Source of the DNA: Oscillospiraceae bacterium
GTDB taxonomy: Bacteria > Bacillota > Clostridia > Oscillospirales > Oscillospiraceae
NCBI GenBank assembly: GCA_017549125.1
Contig: JAFYVL010000034.1
Location: 1-64,000 of the forward strand
Length of the DNA: 64,000 nt
Direction of reading: 5' to 3'
The translations under genes were made by a program, and so were the position numbers. Below, in pieces: positions 16,251 to 24,900 of the stretch; the first letter of the stretch is position 1; each line of letters starts with the position of its first letter. Under the pieces are notes generated by a model. That model made no database searches and was not told where the DNA came from. It was given only the letters and a program-made list of their open reading frames with translations.

Positions 16251-17483
16251 ATGGAACTGAAACCCTTTGAAAATAAAATTTGGCTGGCTTCTCCCACTAT
16301 GCATGGTGATGAGATCCGCTACGTGCAGGAAGCCTATGAAACCAACTGGATGTCTACAGTTGGTGCCAATATCAATGTTATTGAGCAGATGGCAGCAGAA
16401 AAAGTGGGTTGTAAGTATGCGGTTGCATTGTCCTGTGGCACAGCTGCGCTGCACTTGGCCATGAAGTTGGCAGGTGTCAAGCCCGGTGATAAGGTGTTCT
16501 GCTCGGACGTGACCTTTGCGGCAACGGTGAACCCTATTGTTTATGAGAAGGCAATCCCTGTGTTTATTGACACCGAACGGGATACCTGGAATATGGATCC
16601 TGTAGCGCTGGAAAAGGCCTTCCAGTTGCATCCCGAGGTCAAAGTAGTGGTGATCGTCCACCTGTATGGCACGCCTGCCAAGATGGACGAACTGAAGGCC
16701 GTTTGCGACCGCTACGGTGCAGTGATCGTGGAGGATGCGGCTGAGTCCTTTGGTGCTACCTATAAGGGCATCCAAACCGGTAAGTTTGGCGCATATAACT
16801 GTATCTCCTTTAACGGTAATAAGATCATCACCGGTTCTTCTGGCGGTATGCTGCTGACCGATGATCTGGATGCTGCCAATAAGGCCAGAAAGTGGTCTAC
16901 CCAGAGTCGTGAGAATGCGCCCTGGTATCAGCATGAGGAGACCGGCTATAACTATCGCATGAGTAACGTGATTGCCGGTGTGGTTCGTGGTCAGATCCCT
17001 TATCTGGAAGCACATATTGCCCAGAAGCGAGCTATTTATGAGCGTTATCAAGAGGGCTTCAAGGATCTGCCTGTGACCATGAATCCCTATGATGCGGTCA
17101 ATTCCGTCCCTAATTTCTGGCTCAGCTGTCTGTTGATCCATGAGGATGCTATGTGCCCCCAGGTACTGGGCGAGAATAAGGCTCTGTACCGGGAGGAGAA
17201 GGGCAAGAGCTGTCCCACTCAGATTCTGGAAACTCTGGCAAGCTACAATGCAGAGGGTCGTCCTATTTGGAAACCCATGCACATGCAGCCGATTTACCGT
17301 ATGCATGACTTTGTTACCACGGAAGGTGATGGAAGAGGCAGAAGCAATGCCTATATCCCCGGTAGCGGCGAGGACGTGGGTCTGGATATCTTTAACCGCG
17401 GCCTGTGCCTGCCCAGTGATAACAAAATGACCCCCGAGGAACAATCCCAAATCATCGAGATCGTAAAAAATTGCTTTGCGTGA
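16251..17483 (+). CDS. DegT/DnrJ-type sugar aminotransferase (PglE/EpsN-like)
   Basis: The 410-residue PLP enzyme has the sugar aminotransferase pattern: NWMSTVGANINVIEQ, ALSCGTAALHLAM, VEDAAESFGATYKG and CISFNGNKIITGSSGGML, in which the lysine binds PLP. It would transaminate the 4-keto sugar from the dehydratase before it, giving a UDP-4-amino-4,6-dideoxy-GlcNAc. AAAAGGAG precedes ATG 16251. No PglD-type acetyltransferase is next to it, so the final sugar may carry a free amine or something other than acetate. Confidence 0.93.
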   Translation: MELKPFENKIWLASPTMHGDEIRYVQEAYETNWMSTVGANINVIEQMAAEKVGCKYAVALSCGTAALHLAMKLAGVKPGDKVFCSDVTFAATVNPIVYEKAIPVFIDTERDTWNMDPVALEKAFQLHPEVKVVVIVHLYGTPAKMDELKAVCDRYGAVIVEDAAESFGATYKGIQTGKFGAYNCISFNGNKIITGSSGGMLLTDDLDAANKARKWSTQSRENAPWYQHEETGYNYRMSNVIAGVVRGQIPYLEAHIAQKRAIYERYQEGFKDLPVTMNPYDAVNSVPNFWLSCLLIHEDAMCPQVLGENKALYREEKGKSCPTQILETLASYNAEGRPIWKPMHMQPIYRMHDFVTTEGDGRGRSNAYIPGSGEDVGLDIFNRGLCLPSDNKMTPEEQSQIIEIVKNCFA

Positions 17484-17492
17484 GGTACATAA

Positions 17493-18113
17493 ATGTACAG
17501 AAAGTTTTTTAAGCGCTTCTTTGATTTCTTACTTAGCCTGATGGCACTGTTGGTACTGAGTCCTGTGCTGTTGATTTTGATTTTGTTGGGCGCTATTAAA
17601 ATGAAGGGCAATCCCTTCTTTACCCAGCTGCGTCCGGGCAAAAATGAAAAGATCTTCAAGCTGATCAAATTCCGCACCATGACCAATGCCAAGGATAAAG
17701 ACGGAAACCTGTTGCCCGATGAGGTGCGTTTGACAAAGTATGGTAAGATCCTGCGTTCTACATCCCTGGACGAACTGCCGGAGCTTATCAATATCCTCAA
17801 AGGCGATATGTCCATCATCGGCCCCCGTCCTTTGCTGGTACGCTATCTGGAGCGCTATAATGATTTTCAGCATCGCAGACATGAGGTGCGTCCCGGTTTA
17901 ACCGGTCATGCCCAGGTCCATGGTCGCAATGCTATCTCTTGGGAAGATAAGTTCCGTTACGATGTGGAGTATGTGGATAACATCTCCTTGCGTATGGATT
18001 TTAAGATTTTCGTAGGTACCATAATGGCTGTTTTGAAGCATGAAGGTATCAGTTCCGAAACTTCTGCCACTATGGAGGAGTTTATGGGAACAGTAGAGGA
18101 AGGTGTAAAATGA
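17493..18113 (+). CDS. Initiating sugar-1-phosphate transferase (PglC-type monotopic PGT)
   Basis: The 206-residue protein has one N-terminal hydrophobic segment (LLSLMALLVLSPVLLILIL), then RPGKNEKIFKLIKFRTM, the catalytic Asp-Glu pair in STSLDELPELIN, and GDMSIIGPRPL. It matches the short bacterial sugar transferases, which move a phospho-sugar from UDP to undecaprenyl phosphate on the cytoplasmic face and so start each repeat unit. Standing after the PglF- and PglE-like genes, it probably loads their amino sugar. The end overlaps the ATP-grasp gene by ATGA. Confidence 0.94.
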   Translation: MYRKFFKRFFDFLLSLMALLVLSPVLLILILLGAIKMKGNPFFTQLRPGKNEKIFKLIKFRTMTNAKDKDGNLLPDEVRLTKYGKILRSTSLDELPELINILKGDMSIIGPRPLLVRYLERYNDFQHRRHEVRPGLTGHAQVHGRNAISWEDKFRYDVEYVDNISLRMDFKIFVGTIMAVLKHEGISSETSATMEEFMGTVEEGVK

Positions 18114-19060
18114 AGCTGCTGTTTACAAGTGTGGGCAGACGCGTGGAACTGATGCAGGCATTTCGAAATGCTGCACAGCATCTGGCTGTTGATCTGACCC
18201 TATATGGTGCGGACATAACAGAATCTGCACCGGCATTGTACTTTTGCGATAAGACAGTCATCGTGCCTCGCATCAATCATCCGGATTACATCCCCAGTTT
18301 GCTGGATATTTGTGCGAAGGAGCAGATTGATGCGCTGATCCCTACCATTGATACGGATCTGCTGATTCTGGCACAAAATAAGGAGAAATTTCTCTCGATT
18401 GGCACCCGTGTTCTCATCAGTGCCCCGGATAAAATTGCACTTTGCCGGGATAAGCGTTTGACTGCGGACTATTTTCATAGTGTAGGCCTGGAAAGTCCTG
18501 CGCCCGTGGATGATGTGACCAAATATGATGGGGGATTCCCTGCATTTATTAAGCCCAAGGATGGTAGTTCAAGCATTTTTGCATATAAAGTCAATAATGC
18601 AGAGGAATTGGCAAGCTATGCAAGCCAAGTGCCCGATTATATCATTCAGCCTTTTATCAGCGGTACGGAATATACCGTGGATATTTTCTGTGATTTTGAG
18701 GGCAATCCTATTTTTATTACACCTCGTATTCGCTTGGCGGTACGTGCCGGTGAGGTGCTGAAAACCCAGATTGTACAGGATCCGCAGATCATTGCAGAGA
18801 TGAAGCAGTTGCTTCGGGACTATAAGCCCTGCGGTGCCATTACCGTGCAGTTGATTCGCCAGGATGATAGCGGTGTAGACTACTATATCGAGATTAACCC
18901 TCGCTTTGGCGGCGGCGCACCTTTGACCATGAAGGCCGGTGCAGATGCAGCACAAGCATTGATTCAGCTGGTGCAGGGACAGACCATGTCCTATTGCGCA
19001 GATGCAGCGGAAAATGGCGCTATTTATAGTCGCTTTGACCAGAGTGTGAGAGTGCAATGA
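18110..19060 (+). CDS. ATP-grasp ligase-like protein
   Basis: The 316-residue protein has an N-terminal Rossmann-like part (LLFTSVGRRVELMQAF), then an ATP-grasp fold: FIKPKDGSSSIFAYKV, IIQPFISGTEYTVDIFCD, and the metal-binding YYIEINPRFGGGAP. Such enzymes join a carboxylate to an amine through an acyl phosphate. The substrate is not known. Its place right after the amino-sugar genes makes an amide on the 4-amino group a possible product, in place of the missing acetyltransferase. It is coupled by four-base overlaps to the genes on both sides. Confidence 0.85.
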   Translation: MKLLFTSVGRRVELMQAFRNAAQHLAVDLTLYGADITESAPALYFCDKTVIVPRINHPDYIPSLLDICAKEQIDALIPTIDTDLLILAQNKEKFLSIGTRVLISAPDKIALCRDKRLTADYFHSVGLESPAPVDDVTKYDGGFPAFIKPKDGSSSIFAYKVNNAEELASYASQVPDYIIQPFISGTEYTVDIFCDFEGNPIFITPRIRLAVRAGEVLKTQIVQDPQIIAEMKQLLRDYKPCGAITVQLIRQDDSGVDYYIEINPRFGGGAPLTMKAGADAAQALIQLVQGQTMSYCADAAENGAIYSRFDQSVRVQ

Positions 19061-19683
19061 TTACGATTACCAATATTTTGGATTGTGAGACCTATTTGAA
19101 CCAGGTAGATGCGGTTATTTTTGATTTGGATGATACCTTGTATTCTGAAAAGGATTATGTGCGTAGCGGTTATGCTGCGGTCGCACAGGCATTTCCGCAG
19201 ATCCTTCACATGGCAGATAAGCTTTGGAATGCTTTTGAACAGAAGCTTCCGGCGATTGATGTGGTTTTAGAGGATGCGGGTATCAGTACCCCCGAAAATA
19301 AGCAAAAGGCATTACAGATCTACCGCAACCAAAAACCGGTCATTGATCCTTATCCCGGAGTTCATGCGCTCTTACAAAGATTGCGCGGTGAAAAGAAACT
19401 GGGAATGATCACCGATGGCAGGCCGGAGGGACAGTGGGCCAAAATTGAATCGCTGAATTTACAACCCTATTTTCAGAAAATCATAGTTTCGGATGAATTG
19501 GGAGGTGTTGCCTTCCGCAAGCCCAATGAGACCGCGTTCTGCGTGATGCAGAAAGCTCTGTCCGTACCGTTTGAGAAAATGGTCTATATTGGCGATAACA
19601 CAAGAAAAGATTTTATTGCGCCTCAAAAGTTGGGGATGCAAACAATTTATTTTAACAATCCGGACGGATTGTATACAGGATGA
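19057..19683 (+). CDS. HAD-family hydrolase
   Basis: The 208-residue protein has all HAD motifs: DAVIFDLDDTLYSEKD with the nucleophilic Asp, MITDGRPEGQ (motif II), RKPNETAF with the motif III lysine, and YIGDNTRKDF (motif IV). It should hydrolyse a phosphate ester, but the substrate is unknown. Start overlap with the ATP-grasp gene (ATGA) suggests that the two work in one step sequence of the polysaccharide pathway. The next start, ATG 19688, is 5 bases after this stop. Confidence 0.88.
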   Translation: MITITNILDCETYLNQVDAVIFDLDDTLYSEKDYVRSGYAAVAQAFPQILHMADKLWNAFEQKLPAIDVVLEDAGISTPENKQKALQIYRNQKPVIDPYPGVHALLQRLRGEKKLGMITDGRPEGQWAKIESLNLQPYFQKIIVSDELGGVAFRKPNETAFCVMQKALSVPFEKMVYIGDNTRKDFIAPQKLGMQTIYFNNPDGLYTG

Positions 19684-19687
19684 TATT

Positions 19688-20908
19688 ATGAATATTCTTT
19701 TTCTGACATTGGTAAATATTGTCGGCCTTGAAGAAAAACAGAATATATATGCAGATTTGTGCCGTGAGCTGGTGCATCGTGGACATAAAGTCCATATCGT
19801 ATGCCCGGATGAAAGCGGCGAGGATACGCGTTTTGCGCCCTATAGGGATGGCAGCGGTATTTTGCATGTAAAGACCGGCCGGGTGCAGAAAACCAATATT
19901 ATCCGCAAGGGTATTACTACGATCTTACTGGGTTCTATTTTCAAAAAAGCCATTCGTAAGCATCTGAAGGGCAACCACTATGATCTGGTGATGTATTCCA
20001 CCCCCCCCATTACCCTTGTGAACATTGTTAAGTATATTAAAAAACGAGATGGTGCAAAAACCTATTTGTTGTTAAAGGATATTTTTCCACAAAACGCAGT
20101 GGATTTGGGCATGATGAGCAAATCCGGTATCAAAGCACCCATCTATCGCTATTTCCGGAGAATGGAGCGTAAACTCTATGGCTTATCTGATTTGATCGGC
20201 TGTATGAGTCAAGCTAATGTGGATTATATCAAAGCACATGAACCCCAGATTTCACAGGAGAAACTGCATATTAGTCCCAATGCATTTGAACCCCAGCAGA
20301 TCATCCTGTCTGCGGAACAAAAGAATGCCATTCGACAGAAATATGACTTGCCTACCCATAAGAAATTGTTTATTTATGGCGGTAATCTGGGTAGACCCCA
20401 GGCAGTTCCTTATATTATAGATTGCATGAAGGCAGTAGCACAGAAAGAGAATTGTTATTTTGTGATCTGCGGTACGGGAACCGAATACAGTACGCTGGAA
20501 TCCTATGTGGAGGAGAGCAAGCAAGAAAATCTGAAGCTGATTCCCGGACTACCCCGTAAGGATTATGAGGAATTTGTTGGTTGCGGTGATGTTGGTTTGA
20601 TCTTCCTGGATCACAGATTCACCATTCCCAATTTCCCCAGCCGCCTGCTCAGCTATATGCAAAAGTCTATGCCTATAATTGCTTGTACCGATCCCAATAC
20701 GGATGTGGGACAGGTGATTACAGAAGGTGGTTTCGGCTGGTGGTGTGAAAGCAATGATCCCCAAGCTTTTGTAAATTGCGTAAATTCTGCACTTACAGCA
20801 GACTTGCCCCAAATGGGCGCATCGGGCTTCGCATACCTAAACGAGCATTATAATGTGGAGAAAGTAGCCGATATGATTCTGGATAAATCTACCGGGGTGA
20901 TGGAATGA
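19688..20908 (+). CDS. Glycosyltransferase family 4, WbuB-like
   Basis: The 406-residue protein has two Rossmann-like halves. The N-terminal half opens NILFLTLVNIVGLEEKQNIYADLCRELV and contains YLLLKDIFPQNAVDLGM; the C-terminal half has KLFIYGGNLGRPQAVPYI and IPNFPSRLLSYM. This pattern is seen in WbuB-type enzymes that add an amino sugar to the growing lipid-linked unit. ATG 19688 is chosen over a longer frame that would overlap the HAD gene by more than 100 bases. Donor and acceptor cannot be told from sequence. It overlaps the next gene by ATGA. Confidence 0.88.
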   Translation: MNILFLTLVNIVGLEEKQNIYADLCRELVHRGHKVHIVCPDESGEDTRFAPYRDGSGILHVKTGRVQKTNIIRKGITTILLGSIFKKAIRKHLKGNHYDLVMYSTPPITLVNIVKYIKKRDGAKTYLLLKDIFPQNAVDLGMMSKSGIKAPIYRYFRRMERKLYGLSDLIGCMSQANVDYIKAHEPQISQEKLHISPNAFEPQQIILSAEQKNAIRQKYDLPTHKKLFIYGGNLGRPQAVPYIIDCMKAVAQKENCYFVICGTGTEYSTLESYVEESKQENLKLIPGLPRKDYEEFVGCGDVGLIFLDHRFTIPNFPSRLLSYMQKSMPIIACTDPNTDVGQVITEGGFGWWCESNDPQAFVNCVNSALTADLPQMGASGFAYLNEHYNVEKVADMILDKSTGVME

Positions 20909-22020
20909 GAGTATTACAGATCAATTCCGTTTGTGGAATCCGCAGCACCGGCAGAATCTGCACGGAAATAGCTAAGGAATTGGAAGACCAGGGCGCTGAA
21001 GTTAAGATTGCGTATGGTCGCCTGGATCAGGTGCCTCCGGATATGGAGAAATATGCTGTGCGTATTGGAAATGACCGGGATTTAAAGTGCCATGGATTAG
21101 CTACACGTTTGTTGGATGCTCACGGATTTTGGTCTAGGCGGGCAACAAAACAGTTTCTAAAATGGGCGGATAGCTATGATCCGGATCTGCTGTGGCTGCA
21201 TAATATTCATGGTTATTATATCAATGTGGAAATGCTGTTCCGTTGGATTAAATCCAGGCCTAAGATGCAAGTTAAGTGGACTTTGCATGATTGTTGGGCA
21301 TTTACTGGTCATTGTTCGCATTTTGATTATGTTGGGTGTCAAAAGTGGAAAAAGGGATGTCACCATTGTTCTCAAAAGAAGACATATCCCACAAGTCTGG
21401 GATTGGATAATAGCAGAAAGAACTATCTGCGAAAGAAGGCTGCATTTACAGGTGTCAAGAATCTAACAATTATTACGCCCTCTCAATGGCTTGCCGATTT
21501 GGTTAAGCAGAGCTTCCTGGGGGTATACCCGGTGGAAGTCCGGAAGAATCACATTGATCTTGATGTTTTTAAACCCACATTCGGTCAATTTCGTGAAAAA
21601 CATGGCTTAGAGAATACAAAACTTATTTTAGGTGTTGCCAGTGCATGGTCTGAAAGAAAAGGCTTGTATGATTTTTATAAATTGAGCGAGCATTTGACTA
21701 CAGATGCAAAAGTCGTATTGGTTGGCTTGGATGAAGATCAGATGAAGGATCTGCCAGTGCAGATTCTGGGAATTTCAAGGACCAATAATGCGCAGGAACT
21801 GGCAGAGATTTATACAACAGCAGATGTGTTTTTTAATCCAACCTATGAAGATACATATCCAACCGTAAATTTGGAGGCACAAGCTTGTGAGACCAAGGTG
21901 GTTGCCTATGATACAGGGGGATGTGCAGAGACATTGTATCGAGAAGATGCTAAACTGATCGCACAGGGCGATTGGAAAACGTGTTTGGAGATTGTAAACA
22001 ATCTCAAACTGAGTAAATAG
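20905..22020 (+). CDS. Glycosyltransferase family 4 with Cys-rich WcaC-like motif
   Basis: The 371-residue enzyme starts MRVLQINSVCGIRSTGRI and contains LLWLHNIHGYYIN followed by TLHDCWAFTGHCSHF and a cysteine-rich stretch with GCHHC, typical of the colanic-acid-like WcaC group. The C-terminal half has NPTYEDTYPTVNLEAQA, which carries the donor-binding glutamates of GT4. It belongs to the same subgroup as the transferase at 26096. The sugar specificity is unknown. Confidence 0.88.
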   Translation: MRVLQINSVCGIRSTGRICTEIAKELEDQGAEVKIAYGRLDQVPPDMEKYAVRIGNDRDLKCHGLATRLLDAHGFWSRRATKQFLKWADSYDPDLLWLHNIHGYYINVEMLFRWIKSRPKMQVKWTLHDCWAFTGHCSHFDYVGCQKWKKGCHHCSQKKTYPTSLGLDNSRKNYLRKKAAFTGVKNLTIITPSQWLADLVKQSFLGVYPVEVRKNHIDLDVFKPTFGQFREKHGLENTKLILGVASAWSERKGLYDFYKLSEHLTTDAKVVLVGLDEDQMKDLPVQILGISRTNNAQELAEIYTTADVFFNPTYEDTYPTVNLEAQACETKVVAYDTGGCAETLYREDAKLIAQGDWKTCLEIVNNLKLSK

Positions 22021-22033
22021 GAGTGCAAAAACT

Positions 22034-22672
22034 ATGATTTCCTTCAGCGGTATTGACTGTGGTGGTAAGTCCACCCAGATCGAGAAAGTAGCCGAAGCAT
22101 TCAAGGCGCAAAAACGAAGAGTGAAGGTAATTCATTCTCGTGGCGGATATACACCCATGCTAGAATTTTTTAAGAATTTAATTCGGTCAGATAAGCATGG
22201 AACGGCAGAGGAACAGGCTGAATATCGTGAGGCTGTTCATGGTAGTTCAAAAAAGAGAAAACTTTTGTTGTGGCTGTCTATCTTTGATTTGGGAATTTAC
22301 TATGGTATCTGGTTTCGATTGGTGGAATTGTTTGGTAAAACGATTCTGGCAGACAGATATTTTTGGGATTCCTGCATTGACTTCAGAATGAAGTTTCCTG
22401 AGTATGATTTTGAGAAGTGGAAGGTCTGGCGTTTTGCTAAGGCAATATACTTAAAGCCCAAGGTTTCTGTGATTTATACAATTCCTGCAGAGCTTTCTAT
22501 GTATCGTTCATCTATTAAAAATGAACCATGGCCGGAGCCTGTAGAGGTTCGTCGGGATCGTATTGACCGATATATGAAAGAAATTGAATTGGGCAAATGG
22601 CAGCACGTCATTGATGCAACATGCAGCATTGATGAGGTTTACGAAAAAACGGTAAAGGTTATAGGCTTGTGA
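22034..22672 (+). CDS. P-loop kinase of the thymidylate-kinase fold
   Basis: The 212-residue protein starts with the P loop in MISFSGIDCGGKSTQ and contains TILADRYFWDSCIDF, a DR-type lid/substrate motif like that of dTMP kinases. The middle and C terminus differ from true Tmk, and a polysaccharide operon is not where a housekeeping tmk is expected. It overlaps the APH-like phosphotransferase gene (GTGA) and is followed by a nucleotidyltransferase, so kinase, phosphotransferase and nucleotidyltransferase may act in series on one small molecule. The substrate is unknown. Confidence 0.78.
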   Translation: MISFSGIDCGGKSTQIEKVAEAFKAQKRRVKVIHSRGGYTPMLEFFKNLIRSDKHGTAEEQAEYREAVHGSSKKRKLLLWLSIFDLGIYYGIWFRLVELFGKTILADRYFWDSCIDFRMKFPEYDFEKWKVWRFAKAIYLKPKVSVIYTIPAELSMYRSSIKNEPWPEPVEVRRDRIDRYMKEIELGKWQHVIDATCSIDEVYEKTVKVIGL

Positions 22673-23727
22673 AAATTTCATTTATGCTCAAGCGTGAGGA
22701 TTTTTATTCCATCAATCAAAAGACGCTTGAAAGGTACTATACAAACAGTAAAAATAGGAAACGGCTGTATATCTATCCTGAGTTGAATGCCATTGTGACA
22801 GCCCGTCCCTCTAAAACGGTGCGCCAGTATTTATATACAGAGTTTCGGGTGAATGGCTCGTTTTTGAAGCGGTTATTAGTGCGATTGTATGCGACTGTGA
22901 TGCTTAACAGCAGGGGATTGCTGGCTGCAAAATCTGTTGTGGTACATACGGATGCTACGAAGGATACATTGATCTATCCCTGTAATAAAAAGTACAGAGT
23001 ATTTGATTTTGATAAAAACGAGGTAAGCGTTATAGGCAAGGATGGTTTCCCTACCATCGATCTATCTCGTGAAATAGAGTTTCGTACCCATAACCACGCG
23101 GATTTTATTCCCGGTCTCATTCGTAGCAGTGAACAGGGATATTCTGAGGTTATTATTGACGGTTGTCCTGTGGCCAGAACCGGCGAGCGCATGACATCCC
23201 TGTGTGATAAAGCCTTTGCTATTTGGAATGAATATATTGCCCCTAGCGTCCGGGAGATTCCGGCAGCAGATTATGCGAAAGAGCTACATGACCAGTTTCA
23301 GGTGCTAAAAAATAGTCTGCAGGAATTAAACAAGCAGGTAAATGATAGCCAGTTGGATCAGTTGTGGGAGCAATTGCAGAATATCTTGCAAGCCTCTCAG
23401 GACAATGTGCCGGTGGGTCTGAGCCATGGTGATTTGCAGGCTGGCAATATCTGGGTGGAGAATCAAACCGACAAGCTGTATATTATTGATTGGGAGTCTT
23501 GGAAGAACCGTAGCACCTGGTATGACCGTGCGCTTTTATATGAGGGTCTTCGCAGAACAGACGGCTTGGAGCAGTACAGTACCTGCCGGGATTTGATTCA
23601 TACAACGGTTTTGATGGAGGATATTATCTTTCGCATGACAGAACTCACGACCTTGCCGTTGGATTACGGCTGCGCTGAATTTACTGCATATATCAATACA
23701 CTATGTGGAGGGACAGTACATGTTTGA
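22669..23727 (+). CDS. APH/choline-kinase-like phosphotransferase
   Basis: The 352-residue protein has a C-terminal kinase core with SHGDLQAGNIWV (the H-G-D-x4-N catalytic loop) and LYIIDWESWKN (the metal-binding Asp), as in aminoglycoside, choline and related small-molecule kinases. The N-terminal third is not one I recognise. The start is GTG 22669 overlapping the previous stop, and the end overlaps the next start at 23720. An antibiotic resistance role is unlikely in this context; phosphorylation of a building block for the polymer is a better guess. Confidence 0.8.
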   Translation: MKISFMLKREDFYSINQKTLERYYTNSKNRKRLYIYPELNAIVTARPSKTVRQYLYTEFRVNGSFLKRLLVRLYATVMLNSRGLLAAKSVVVHTDATKDTLIYPCNKKYRVFDFDKNEVSVIGKDGFPTIDLSREIEFRTHNHADFIPGLIRSSEQGYSEVIIDGCPVARTGERMTSLCDKAFAIWNEYIAPSVREIPAADYAKELHDQFQVLKNSLQELNKQVNDSQLDQLWEQLQNILQASQDNVPVGLSHGDLQAGNIWVENQTDKLYIIDWESWKNRSTWYDRALLYEGLRRTDGLEQYSTCRDLIHTTVLMEDIIFRMTELTTLPLDYGCAEFTAYINTLCGGTVHV

Positions 23728-24883
23728 ACAGTTGCAAAATGACCAGGTTCAACTGATGCTCGCACTTTCTAAAGAGAATATTGACAATGGTCAGGCGCTG
23801 AAGGAGAAGCTGTCTCAGACAGATATGCAGGCTTTCTTTGATTTGTGCAAAGAGCATGAGCTGGATGGCGTTGTGGCATCCCATATTATGGAGCTGGGAC
23901 TGCTGGAATTGCCGGCTTATTGGATGGAAGCCTACAACAAGGAAAAAGCACATTTGGGCTTTCTAAAGGATAAAGCGGCAGAAATCTGTCGTGTCATGGA
24001 TGAGAACGGCATTACCATGGTTGTGTTGAAGAATGGCGGTATCATGAGTGACATGGTGGCTGATCCTGCGGCGTGTCCTATGGAAGATATTGATAGCCTA
24101 GTCAAGAAAAGTGATTTTAAAAAGGCACATCAGATCCTAATGGATCATGGTTTCTTCTTTAAGTTCCGTAGCGAGTTTGAGGAAGAAGATTTGGAAAGTG
24201 CTTTCCGTGATGGCTCTACAGAGTATCGCATTGAAACTCCTGCAGGGGAGGATATGTGGTTTGAACTAGCATGGCGAGCAGTGGCCGGCAGATGGATTCG
24301 TCGAGATCTGGAGCCGGATGCAGATGCCTTGATTGCCCAGTCCTATTTTGCACCGGGCACAAAAGTGGGTATCCTGTCCCCGGAGGACAATTTGCTGCAG
24401 GTGAGCGTGCATACAGCAAAACACTCCTATGTGCGAGCCCCTGGTTTGCGTCTGCATCTGGATGTGGAGCGTATTGTTGCCCATAAGCAGATCAATTGGG
24501 ATCTGTTCCTGAAAAAAGTGGAAGCAGCCCATGTAAAAACATCCACCTATTATTCGCTGTATTTAGCAAAAATGCTGTTTAATACACCTATTCCGGCTAA
24601 TGTGCTGGATGCGCTTTATCCTGGAAAACGAAAGAATAAGCGTATTTTGAAGCTGATCAGCAAGGCAGGCCTGCTGCATCCTGGTAAGCCCAAATTCAGC
24701 AAGCTGCAGTTCCTGCGTTTTCAAACCTCTCTGTATGACAGCAAGAAGGATGCATGGTTCGTGTTGTGTCCTCCTAATGGTGGTTTGCGCGAGATCTATG
24801 GCTATAAAAATCCGTTGCTGACGCCCTATTATCTGATCCTGCGTGGTCTGGATCTGGTGGGTATCCGCAAGAAGAAAAAGTAA
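23720..24883 (+). CDS. PF14907-type nucleotidyltransferase, paralog 1
   Basis: The 387-residue protein belongs to the uncharacterised nucleotidyltransferase group: an N-terminal helical part, then VVLKNGGIMSDMV and the D-x-D metal site in PMEDIDSLVKK (about residues 115-125), with later LLQVSVHTAKHSY. ATG 23720 is used because GGAGG lies at 23706-23710. It is the most diverged of three paralogs in this locus; the others, at 34670 and 35863, have MGDADIL at the same place. Substrate and product are unknown. It follows a kinase and an APH-like gene. Confidence 0.8.
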   Translation: MFEQLQNDQVQLMLALSKENIDNGQALKEKLSQTDMQAFFDLCKEHELDGVVASHIMELGLLELPAYWMEAYNKEKAHLGFLKDKAAEICRVMDENGITMVVLKNGGIMSDMVADPAACPMEDIDSLVKKSDFKKAHQILMDHGFFFKFRSEFEEEDLESAFRDGSTEYRIETPAGEDMWFELAWRAVAGRWIRRDLEPDADALIAQSYFAPGTKVGILSPEDNLLQVSVHTAKHSYVRAPGLRLHLDVERIVAHKQINWDLFLKKVEAAHVKTSTYYSLYLAKMLFNTPIPANVLDALYPGKRKNKRILKLISKAGLLHPGKPKFSKLQFLRFQTSLYDSKKDAWFVLCPPNGGLREIYGYKNPLLTPYYLILRGLDLVGIRKKKK

Positions 24884-24900
24884 AAGACAGGAGCATACAA

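Noticed and set aside
14145..17450. Open frame of about 1100 codons on the reverse strand opposite the dehydratase and aminotransferase genes
   Set aside because: It mirrors two well-supported forward genes, has a His/Ile/Gln-rich composition typical of antisense frames of biased codons, and has no ribosome binding site.
22034..22672. Housekeeping thymidylate kinase (tmk)
   Set aside because: The P loop and DR motif fit the fold, but the rest is diverged and the gene is embedded in a polysaccharide operon next to an APH-like kinase.
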